Assembly (NCBI RefSeq): GCF_051020955.1
Contig: NW_027476164.1
Span: 558,001-622,000, forward strand
Origin: Megalopta genalis
Taxonomy: Eukaryota > Arthropoda > Insecta > Hymenoptera > Halictidae
Length of the DNA: 64,000 nt
Direction of reading: 5' to 3'
The translations under genes were made by a program, and so were the position numbers. The notes under the pieces were generated by a model. That model saw nothing but the letters and a program-made list of their open reading frames with translations, had not been told where the DNA came from and made no database searches. Of the stretch, positions 55,701 through 64,000 are shown in pieces (position 1 is the stretch's first letter; every line of letters starts with the position of its first letter).

Positions 55701-55980
55701 TGCACTGCTCTCCTGTAATTGCACTCATTATCTGTGATCAAGGGATCATAGGAAAACCAAAAATAATTTTCCGGCACAAGGTTTTGCAACTTGTTTTAAC
55801 ATATGATCAAGGAATAAATGAAATTTATGACGATTACAGATTAGAAACCTGTATTGACATTTTATCGGATCCGTGGTTAAAAGTTACAACAAATGTCATA
55901 AAAAATGCATGGAATAAACTGCTACATAATAATCCTGATGGCCCTCCAATTCAATCACACATGGGAGAATTTGAACCTGA
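55700..55980 (+). pseudogene. pogo/Tigger-type transposase relic, end of DDE domain
   Basis: Within the + frame 55598-56140: VIALIICDQGIIGKPKIIFR sits where Tigger transposases have the L-P-x-N-x-T-S-x-x-x-P-x-D-Q-G-V-I block. Downstream, CIDILSDPWLKVTTNVIKNA followed by WNKLL matches the usual W-x-x-V-x-x-x-T-I-x-N-x-W-x-K-L segment. The catalytic Asp block is otherwise degraded. The transposase would cut and paste the element at TA sites. Only the C-terminal part is present. Confidence 0.6.
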
Positions 55981-56956
55981 TTGGCCATCAGGCCATCAAT
56001 TGATCCATTGTAGCGAAATTTTGTGGGCTTCGCAATATATATATATATATCATTTAACATCATTTTACTTTCCCCGATATTTGTTTTTCCTCTTGATATT
56101 GTTTTACGGATGGTTTGAAATGGTTTTCAAATCAATCTGAAAATAACGTTCTACTCATCCGTGCATTTGACTGCGATTTAAAAATTACAGGTAATGAAAG
56201 TACATGTTTCAAAGCTCTTGGGTTTTTATATTTATAAATTACAATAGGCATAATCTTATGAGTATCTAATGCATTTGCACATAAGCCAATTGTAATTCTA
56301 TCTTTTTTCGCCTCATGCCCACTAAGACTTTTTGTTCCGCGTTAAAAGTATATAGAAGATATTTATAGTAATAAAGCATACGCGGCTCGACCGCTCGACC
56401 CAACACCGTCCCTACCATACAATAGATTCCGAAAATTACCAAACGACCCCACTTGTACTGCAAGCGTCTTTCCACAAACAAATAAGCGACCGTAGCAATA
56501 ATATCTAATTATCCGAAAAGCCGTTATTTCCTGCCTGTAATATTTCCTTCAACGCTGCCTACATCTGGTCGTCAAAATTCTCTCACCGTCACGTATTCCC
56601 TTTACCTTCTGCACAACACCAACTACCCAAGGTAATATCTTTTTCCCCGGTCTTATTACCTGCGACGGTCAATCTTCGAGACACGCGGATTCTTCGCGAG
56701 ATTCACTCACAGGTACGATTCATACCTGCAAGTGACTGTTAGTTCGGGGCGGTCACCTTTTCCCTTGCTCACAATTTTTTGACCTATTACTCAAAACGAC
56801 CGCTTCCCTTTCTAGATCCAATCCGAGTATCTCAGTAAAAACTTCACAGCCCTAACGACTCTTCTTAAAAAGCAAAACAGATAACGAACGGTCAGATACT
56901 AACCAGACACCAACGCGTAAAGACTTCGGTCAAGACTCCGTCGATAGTCTTACCAT
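55981..56956. other. No gene seen
   Basis: A short (TA)n at 56037-56050. The - strand frame 56266-56481 is without a domain. GC-moderate sequence at 56500-56900 could be LTR-like (it precedes REP-B, as the stretch before 29069 does), but no ends were found. Confidence 0.3.
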
Positions 56957-57193
56957 CAACTCAATTCATTCTAAGCCAAGTGCAGTTAATCATCCTAGCG
57001 TTAAAAATTGTTATGTTATGTTAAAATATAGTGTTATTGATATCAGCCAGTGTTAAAACCATTCTTTATAAACTTACCATCAGTATCACTCGTAAGAGTC
57101 ATAAGGAATCGCGCAGACTCGGTATCATACACGATTGAATCGGAGACTTACGACCTCCGTAGATCTAACAGTTCATTGTTCGATCTCACCGGG
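56957..57193 (+). repeat. Dispersed repeat REP-B, copy 2
   Basis: Same orientation as 29069-29263, with about 47 extra bases (57010-57050). It is broken off exactly where the transposase relic begins (57186-57195). Confidence 0.6.
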
Positions 57194-57779
57194 AACGTTC
57201 TTCTCCAGCCAATGTTCTTGTTGGAAGTGCTTTCCATACAACTCCACTTTCGTCCATATTGTAAACATTTTCCAAACCTATATTTTCTTTCTCTACCATT
57301 TTTTCAAAATTAATTATAAAAGCATTTGTTGCATCCTGATCAACACTAGCGTTCTCCCTGTCTATGTTTGATAAGCGTATGCCATGTTGTCTCTTAAATC
57401 TTGTTAACCACCCATGACTCGCTTTAAATCCCGAATATGACATAAAATTTTCTTTTAATTCCGCCACCTTGTCTAATATAAGAGCATCGGTTATACGGTC
57501 GCCAAGTATTCCTCTTTGTACGAACCATGATAATAATTCATTATTTAGTATCTCGTAATAATGTAGCTTTACTATTTTTTGTCGCTGAAGTTCGCGTTTA
57601 TTTTTGTTTACAAGCGCAGTCATTTTTGTAGCATCACGTGAATGCGTTGAATTGTTCTAATACCAACGCCATATTTTTCTCCAATATTTTTAATTGACAG
57701 TCCTGTTTCTCGAAGATCTTTCAAAACGTTCAAGTGTTGCTGCACGTTTAATGACTTATATTTTTTTGTCGATACCATA
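57186..57779 (-). pseudogene. pogo/Tigger-type transposase relic: DNA-binding HTH pair and start of DDE
   Basis: On the - strand ATG at 57779 opens MVSTKKYKSLNVQQHLNVLK and a psq/CENP-B-type helix-turn-helix (SIKNIGEKYGVGIRTIQRI). A stop at 57625 and a +1 shift lead into the frame 57623-57186, which has the second CENP-B-type HTH (FKASHGWLTRFKRQHGIRL) and the DDE start ENVYNMDESGVVWKALPTRT with the first catalytic Asp (MDES). The order is that of Tigger/jerky transposases. The rest is lost at 57186, where REP-B abuts. It lies 90 bp from the foldback MITE whose CACTG end it faces, so it may be the coding part of the parent family. Confidence 0.75.
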
Positions 57780-57871
57780 ATATTAATAGTAAAGCTATGT
57801 GTATGTAATTTAGAGCATAAAACGATTTTAAAAAACGATATTAATTGTCACAATTTATATATAACTAATTA

Positions 57872-58507
57872 CACTGTCCGACACGATTTTTGATTTCCTA
57901 TAACCACTATGAAATTCTTGTAGAGCTTCACTTCCCGATCAAGGATCCGAAAACCGAATTGCTCCATCACCCTCAGTTTTCGAAGAAAACGAGCTTTTGT
58001 AAAAACCCACAATTTGCGACAAAAATGAGGTATTGCATGAAAAGAGTGAAAATGTTAGGAAGTTCTAATCGGTGCTAAAAGATAGAGGACAGTTTCCGGA
58101 ATATAGTGGCATGAAATTTATTAATTGTTTTGGGTCCTAAATAGCAATAAATTAATGTCAAAGTTTAAAAAAGTGTCGACGTGCGCAGTTTCTTCGTACT
58201 ATTTTTGTATTTTTAAACTTTGACATTAATTTATAGTTATTTAGAACCAAAAACAATTAATAAATTGCATTCCACTATATTTGGAAAACTTTCCTCTATC
58301 TTTTGAGATCGATTAGAACTTTCTAACGTTTGTACTGTTCATGCAATAGCTCATTTTTCTCAAAGATTTTGGGATCTTACAAAAGCTCGTTTTTTTCGAA
58401 AATGAAGCAATTTGGTTTCCGGATCATTGATCGAGGAGTGAAGCTCTACAAGAATTTCATAATGGTTATAGGATATCAGAAGAAAAGGTTGATTTTGTGG
58501 AACAGTG
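57872..58507. mobile_element. Palindromic Tigger-like MITE, TA target duplication
   Basis: 636 bp, CACTGTCC at 57872 and CAGTG at 58503-58507, flanked by TA (57870-57871 and 58508-58509). Left half (57872-58195) and right half (58215-58507) are inverted copies: ctctacaagaatttcata in both, gcaatag or ctattgca, cctaaatagcaataaatt. It is a short deletion form of the element at 32709-40322, lacking the inner 270-bp coding-like block of that arm. Confidence 0.75.
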
Positions 58508-58530
58508 TAATTATCAACAACTTGTGAGAC

Positions 58531-58582
<52 letters not shown>

Positions 58583-59632
58583 GAAAATGAAATTCGGGTC
58601 GAACGAAAATACCTGATAATTTATGATAGGCAGTGGTCAAGGTTATGATGACCAAACACGACATTTTTAGACCATATTTATTCATTATACGTAGCAAGTA
58701 AGTTATTTTATTTACGAAAAAAAGTATTAGAAAAACCGATTCTTAACTATACATATGTGAAGTATTAAAGGCAACGTCAAAGAAGGTATGTATTGCTCAG
58801 ATTGTCCACAAAAATAGATAATTTTTGAAGAGGATATACGATTATTCGAGCCTTGCGGTTTGTTTTTGCAGTTATTTCTGAGTTTTCGATCGCAATCGAG
58901 ACAATTCTTGTGCGCGATCTCAGCGCTAATTAGGGTGAAATTATTGCATATGCCTCTAAATAGTATTTCTATATTATTATATTAATAAATACAACTATAT
59001 TACAGATAATGATATATAATAATATAATAATATAATATAATATTATTATAATATTTTAGAGTTACGAATTGTCAACGATAAATAAAAACGAGCCGCAACG
59101 CTCGAATAATCGTATCTACGCTTCCTAAATTGTCCATTTCTGTGGACCATCTGTGCATCAGATAGGGCGACATTACTGTATGTCGTTCGAAAGGAAATAT
59201 GCTATAGGGAGGACAGTGAAGTTATGCTATAGAGAGGACAGATGTCTTTATCCGACGAATATTCGACGCGCCTACGTGTTCGACGGACACTGTGAAGAAA
59301 CAGTTTACTCTATTTTTCGATCAACCCTAGAATTTTAAGAGATCTTGAAGAATAATCGAACAACAAGGAAGAACGACACTGTTTAGATACGAAATTCTCG
59401 AAATTCAACGTCGATAGCGCATGGGTTGCAGATGTGACGGCGAAGAACAAGGGCTGGATCCGAGGCGTCGTTTTCCTGTGAAAACAAGAATCGACACATC
59501 GCTATTGTCCGAATCGTTATTACCAGTAAATAAAATAAAATACACCAATACCGAAGTAAATGTTAATTTGTCTCGATGGCTCTGTTCTGAAAAATTTCAC
59601 GAAAACAAGGGACAATAGCCTAAAGAAAGCAG
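58280..59632 (+). repeat. Duplicated block, right copy (partner 26766-28231)
   Basis: Contains, in the partner's order: right arm of the foldback MITE, (GA)n at 58531-58590 with its linked unit to 58640, MITE M2 copy 2 (58790-59160), and the 61-codon frame at 59153-59338 that differs from the partner's by one residue (FDGH versus FDGD). Homology ends at aaagaaagcaggt (59632), exactly where the flank of the second env-bearing gypsy element begins. Confidence 0.8.
58790..59160. mobile_element. MITE family M2, copy 2
   Basis: Same ends and AT-rich core as 27391-27760, to which it is nearly identical because both lie in the duplicated block. It is therefore not an independent insertion. Confidence 0.65.
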
Positions 59633-60038
59633 GTATAAGATCGGGTGAAGAGCGGACTTGGTTGTCATGGGACGCGACACTCGGAACTATACTTGTAACG
59701 TACGTGTACATTAAGGGATGGGTTCGAAGAGCGAAGTTAAGGCGCGTAAGTTTCTGGTTAAAATGACTCTGTTTATTGCGTGTTTTGGGGTCTTATATAC
59801 TTGGGGACAAATCAGGGTGGGGGATGTAAGAAGCTTGAGGTTTAAAGCCCATTTTTTATGGGTGGTGAGTCAGAGAGCTGATTTGCAAGTTCGAGGTTGA
59901 ACCCTACAGGTAACTCAGGTAATTCAGGTAATTTATTACTATAGGTAATTCAGGAGGTGACGTAAGGGTCTAGGAATTATCTTCAGGTAGAAGCCCCCGC
60001 TTCACACTCCTCTTTGTAGATTTGATTTACTCCGTAAA
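59633..60038 (-). mobile_element. 3' flank/LTR of env-bearing gypsy copy B
   Basis: On the - strand, after the env stop, a purine tract (gaagcggggg, about 59997-60006) is followed by sequence with a TATA box (agtatataagacc, about 59793-59805) and AATAAA (about 59773). This is the order of an LTR with U3, TATA, poly(A) signal and U5. The unit acctgaattacctg is repeated near 59905-59950. Ends are not fixed; the left border probably coincides with the break at 59632. Confidence 0.5.
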
Positions 60039-61253
60039 TCAGAAGCTGACTTTGAAATGTTTCTTCCTGTTGCTTGGAAGGCTGAGAGCGGCTGGGAAGT
60101 CGTCAGGCCATCTTATGGTGTTGCTCGTAATTTCAGGAACCGTCGATATTTCTTGGATCCCTGCTGGTGGGCTCCTGGGGTTTGTTGCGTATCTAACGGT
60201 TTCGTATTGCGTGGCTCCGACTGTTTGTATGTTTTCTTGACAACAAATCTTGATGCATAGGGTGTGTGGTACGAGTTTTGATAGATAATAGAAAATTCTA
60301 AGTTTGTATAATAGGTAAATTATTAAAAGACCCAACGCGGCGTATCCAAGATACGTTACAACTGATACGGCTATTTCTTGGGTGGTTTTAATTCGGTGTC
60401 GTTGTGAAACACTTACGAGGGTTCTTTCCATGTCGTTTAAACTGGTTATGTATCGATTGAAATTTGGAGTAACTCGCGGCACTAATGGTAATTGGTTAAG
60501 ATTCTCTAAGTCCAGTTTTAATACTGCATCTGAAATACTATAATTGTAAATCGCTATATCGGTTTCATACGTCATTCCTCCAATTTTCATAATATCATTG
60601 GTATAGAGAAAAGTACAATCGGAATTACTACTGATTTTAACTGGTTGGTCGATTATGATTCTACTGTTCTCCTTACAAAAAATGTTCACAGTGATGGATT
60701 TTTCCGGTATAATGATGTAGATATTAGGCGCGTACATTGGTATAAACGTTAAATCGTGGATTTTAAATACGAAAAAGGGGCAATCTTGGTCTTTACAGTC
60801 CATATAGTTTGTGTGCTGTGTCGGTTGCGTACGTTTATAAATTTTTGCGAGTGAGGTGCTTCTACAATAATGATTTAAGCATGTCAGATCTATAGCAATA
60901 AATTGACCTTCGAGTTGTAATATATGTTCATGTTTCAGTATAGGTGCGATGAAAGTTGAACCCTTCCTGTAGGGAATGGAATACAATTTTATATGAGTCC
61001 ATTCATCGTCTTCTAATAGTGGAATAACAATAGTGTATATAGTGATCTTATCATTTACTAACGTAAGCTTAAGTGTGCTGATGTCTAGTTGTGTTTGGAA
61101 GTTGCTTAATTGGGGGGATATGTGTGAGACGAGAGAACCTATGAGCATAAGCAATTCGATGTGTGTGAGCTTGTCATTAATTCTTTGCCTAAACAGTTTA
61201 TGTTGATCTAGGAATTGAGGCAAAGTTTTGCTATTCAAAATTGATCTAAACAT
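60039..61253 (-). pseudogene. Errantivirus-type env, ectodomain, membrane anchor and tail (copy B)
   Basis: A 404-codon open frame. N-terminal part with heptad-like LTHIELLMLIGSLVSHI, then a cysteine-rich ectodomain (CLNHYC, MDCKDQDCPF, IFCKENSRI, SDCTFLY), a strong hydrophobic anchor YLGYAALGLLIIYLLYKL (about 60310-60365) and a cytoplasmic tail ending SNRKKHFKVSF. Domain order and cysteine pattern match the + strand env at 3.9-4.8 kb. The frame has no internal stop, but it overlaps the upstream frame (61246-61824) out of phase, so one frameshift separates it from the cleavage site. In related insect elements the envelope mediates membrane fusion; this copy is not intact. Confidence 0.8.
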
Positions 61254-61824
61254 AATGGTTTGGTTCTGAACTATTTTCGAAAGTTTGGTGTCCTCGTCGT
61301 ACAGTTTGTCGATATTTTGGTTTATGAGCGTATTCGTCTAAGGTACCAAATAATGCCTTGGAAGCTGAACCTATGATGCTCAATATTCCTCGTTTGGTTC
61401 GATGATATAGGCTGGAGCTAAGCTTGTTATATTTGTGGTTAAGTCGTCTAAATTTTCCTGACAAAAGAGCTAGATTCTGATGGTTACATTCTTTGCAAAT
61501 CTCTTCGATATTGTCTATTAGTTTCATAACTTTGATTGGGTCGTCGCGGATGTCGCTAGGGTTAATGAAAATGTTAATTTTCACCTCATTGTGGTATATT
61601 AGTGCCTTTTCGATGATTTTGCTTATTATTTGGGAATGGTTTGAATCCTTCAAATGCCTGGAAGGTAAATGGTATGGTTTTAGTCTATTTCCGTGCACTA
61701 AAAGGGTTTTGGAATCGTTAATTTCTATTAAATAGTTAGGCTTGCGATTTTCGAGGATAGTATATGGGCCGTGCCATTCAGGTGAGAGTTTGTTTTTTCT
61801 GTGATCGTCGTGTAAAACTACCAA
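61246..61824 (-). pseudogene. Integrase C terminus in one frame with the env start and cleavage site (copy B)
   Basis: The frame opens in the integrase C-terminal GPY-type domain (LSPEWHGPYTILENRKPNYL, LVHGNRLKPYH). It continues without a stop through about 100 codons of surface-subunit-like sequence to a basic cleavage motif, HRTKRG, and the small-residue run with FGTLDE (about 61330-61400). It then goes out of phase. Pol and env are normally separate or overlapping frames in errantiviruses; here they are joined. That may be an original feature or the result of a lost stop. Copy A has stops in the matching place. Confidence 0.7.
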
Positions 61825-62365
61825 GTCTCCCTCATTATAAAGGCTTTGGATTCTAATTTTCTTGTCTTGTTTTGCTTTATAACGGGTTTTGTTAGCCTGA
61901 ATGGTTATTCGTGCGTATTTGAGATAGTCGTCATGTTTTTGTTTCCAGAGTTTGAATAATTCTTGTTGGCTTAAGGCGGTAAATTTGCTTGTCGTCCGAA
62001 TGTTAATTCGAATGGCGAGTAACCGGTGGTGGAATGAATTGACGTGTTAAAGGCCGTCGAAATAAGTTTTAAGTGATCGTCTCAATCGTTGGTATTTTCT
62101 CCAATGCTAGTGCGTAACAAATCCTTTACTGTACCATGTGTTCTCTCGAGAGATCCGTTACTCTGCGGGTGAAAACTAGTTGTTTTGATGTGTCGAATTT
62201 TAAAAAGCTTCTCAAATTGTTCCATTAGCTTGCTTATGAAATTTTGTCCTTGATCTGTTAGGATGTGTTTTGGCGAGAAGAATATATATATATATATATA
62301 TGGTTTATCAAACCATCGATAATGGTTTCGGCCCTTTGGTTGGAGAGTGGGATGAGGATAAGATA
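61825..62365 (-). pseudogene. Ty3/gypsy integrase core (copy B), broken
   Basis: The - strand shows the second Asp region DQGQNFISK (about 62235-62262), FHPQSNGSLERTHG (about 62130-62172) with the catalytic Glu, and a conserved tail FELTFG (near 62000), in more than one frame. A (TA)n tract at 62281-62301 interrupts it. The copy is the same lineage as 1-2.4 kb. No functional integrase. Confidence 0.75.
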
Positions 62366-62728
62366 TTACGTGAGGTACTCTTGGATCGAGAGAATAAGCT
62401 GATTTCCTTTGTTGGTCAGGGATAGAGGACCAACTATGTCCATGGCAATTTTGTCATTTAGGTTGGTAGGGGTGTCGGTTAAAATGGCTTCTTCGCTAGG
62501 TCGTATACGCGTGAGTTTGTTGCGTTGGCAGATATCGCAAGTTTTGATGTATTTTTGTACGTCGTCGCTAAGTTTGGCCCATAGATGGTTTTGTCTAATT
62601 GTTTCTATCGTTTTGTTTTCTCCTAAATGTTTAAGGTTCTCGTGTGTTTCTCGAAAGACGTTAAATTTTTCTTCTTCCGAGTATTCTCGAATGGGCGTGG
62701 TAGCGAACGAGGTTTGTTTGTTTAAGAA
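62366..62728 (-). pseudogene. Ty3/gypsy integrase zinc-binding part (copy B)
   Basis: Open frame with ETHENLKHLGENKTIETIRQ (His pair), YIKTCDICQRNKLTRIRPS (Cys pair) and the first catalytic Asp in AMDIVGPLSLTNKGNQ. On the N-terminal side the frame runs directly into the pentanucleotide array, which supplies a false Met and a Ser/Arg/Ala/Glu/Gln repeat. The RT and RNase H expected beyond it are not found to the right, so the element is broken there. Confidence 0.75.
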
Positions 62729-62995
62729 ATGCTCTGCTCTGCTCTGCTCTGCTCTCTGCTCTGCTCTGCTCGCTGCTCTGCTCTCTGCTCTCTGCTCGCT
62801 GCTCTGCTCTCTGCTCTCTGCTCTCTGCTCTGCTCTGCTCTGTTCTCTGCTCTCTGCACTGCTCCGCTCTGCACTCTGCTCCGCTCTGCTCTCTGCTCTC
62901 TGCTCTGCTCTGCTCTGCTCTCTGCTCTGCTCTGCTCTGCTCTGCTCTGCTCTGCTCTGCTCTGCTCTGCTCTGCACTGCTCTGCTCTGCTCTGT
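62729..62995. repeat. (GCTCT)n pentanucleotide array with 7-bp variants
   Basis: About 265 bp of gctct units mixed with gctctct and single gctcg variants; the right part (62905-62990) is nearly pure. Because 5 is not a multiple of 3 and no frame has a stop, long false ORFs appear on both strands (Leu/Cys/Ser/Ala on +, Ala/Glu/Gln/Ser/Arg on -). It starts at the broken edge of integrase. Confidence 0.9.
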
Positions 62996-63115
62996 TTGCC
63001 AACTCGCGGACGAATGAGGAGTTTGAGGTCAGACACGTGGAACACGTTTGTCTCGAGAGAGGCAATGGCAACACACGAGAGTCAACGGCAACACGCGAGA
63101 GGCAGACGATTCTAC

Positions 63116-63159
<44 letters not shown>

Positions 63160-64000
63160 TCGTGCACACGCTCCGAATCCGCGACGCGCGTCGCGACGAC
63201 GGCATGACAGCGGTAACCGGCCGATTGTCTCTTGACACTTTGACAGTCTCGGCGGTCCCGGCACTCTCGATGCTGACGGACGCGCAATCATTGTTTCAAC
63301 ACGCCAATAACACGTAGTATTCTAGCGCGAATCTTTGCAAAATATCCATTTCTTCAGCATTCTCCCGAGGAACGTAGGTTCAAAAATACGTCCACAAGAA
63401 TCTTACGTTTGAATTCTGAACATTTATAAAGTAACACAACGAGAGATCGGTTTGATCGTTCGTGATTACTGCGGCTTCGATATCAATTATGACAAAAATG
63501 ACTAAAACAAAAAAAGAACAGTGAAACTATTCGTAAAAAAATTTTTAAATACTACCCAATTGTTTTCAGCTTGACGAAATAATTGAAGAACGAACGAGAC
63601 CGTCGACGCACACAGCTACGAAGTCTTGCAATTAGCACAGACAATTTTTATTTTGCATAAATAAGCCGCAGTCCAACAATACCAATTTTAAATTGCCTAT
63701 CTAAACAAAATCGTTTCACTGTTGCACCTTGATTTTGACTTTGACGATGGAACACGACTACTATTCATTAACTTGATCGCAATCTTCTTTGAGGTCGCCT
63801 TATCGCTCGTTTGACAAAGTTCGACGTACCATCGAGCCTTCTTCTATTCCTTATCAGCATAATAGGATTTCGGTTACAATGCGGTTGCAATGCCTTTACA
63901 TTTGCGACAATGAAGCAGGGTCGAAACTGCATAAGTAGCTCTTCCAACAAATGGACGCAGCTTCTTCGATGACTCTATGATTATTACTTATTATTTCCTG
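62996..64000. other. Unassigned DNA with (GA)n at 63121-63156
   Basis: GC-richer to about 63330 with several caacacgcgagaggc-like repeats (63060-63110), then a 36-bp GA tract. AT-rich from 63400. No gypsy pol and no other gene was recognised, which means copy B does not continue here. Frames 63048-63317 and 63768-63950 have no domain. Confidence 0.35.

Noticed and set aside
62366..63287. Long ORFs on both strands through 62.7-63.0 kb (Ser/Arg/Ala/Glu/Gln and Leu/Cys repeats)
   Set aside because: They are produced by a pentanucleotide array that has no stop in any frame. Only the integrase end at 62366-62728 is real coding relic.

Overview
The window looks like repeat-dense insect chromosome, probably from a hymenopteran such as an ant. 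The evidence is AT-rich DNA, intron-style genes, R1/R2-clade LINEs, envelope-bearing Ty3/gypsy (errantivirus-type) elements, BEL/Pao and pogo/Tigger relics, and one arylalkylamine N-acetyltransferase-like exon. The order-level assignment is inference; nothing read here fixes the species. Almost everything recognisable is mobile DNA, most of it broken, and much of it nested element within element.

Layout. 1-4.9 kb: an old env-bearing Ty3/gypsy provirus on the + strand, split by two solo LTRs. 4.9-8.5 kb: two R1-clade LINE fragments fused end to end. 8.8-13.9 kb: two R2-like LINE copies (restriction-like endonuclease type) in tandem, the second split by two LTR insertions. 14.9-19 kb: little coding; one copy of dispersed repeat REP-A and a truncated LTR element. 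20.4-24.1 kb: a BEL/Pao pol relic facing a gypsy pol relic. 25-32 kb: REP-A, MITEs, microsatellites and one half of a 1.4-kb duplication. 32.7-40.3 kb: a Tigger-like foldback element with about 680-bp terminal inverted repeats, carrying inside it a solo LTR and a 5.1-kb R1-clade LINE with a 16-bp target-site duplication. 41.3-42.1 kb: a second solo LTR of that family. 44.3-45.7 kb: a diverged tandem array holding a young 5'-truncated copy of the same R1 LINE (15-bp target-site duplication). 47.4-48.2 kb: the one clearly intact host coding exon (GNAT/AANAT-like, - strand), with a possible TATA promoter about 1.2 kb upstream. 51.2-52.2 kb: REP-A as an inverted pair. 54.6 kb: a candidate short first coding exon with a myristoylation-type N terminus. 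55.7-59.6 kb: pogo/Tigger transposase relics, a palindromic MITE and the second half of the duplication. 59.6-62.7 kb: a second env-bearing gypsy element on the - strand, cut on its pol side by a pentanucleotide array.

How it fits together. Nesting gives a relative chronology: foldback element and R2-like copies first, then LTR elements that later collapsed to solo LTRs, then the R1 LINE, whose two copies are nearly identical. Four solo LTRs (at 3.4, 11.3, 33.5 and 41.3 kb) have 4-5 bp target-site duplications that I could read directly. I saw no CRISPR array or rRNA and recognised no tRNA; operon logic does not apply to this kind of genome.
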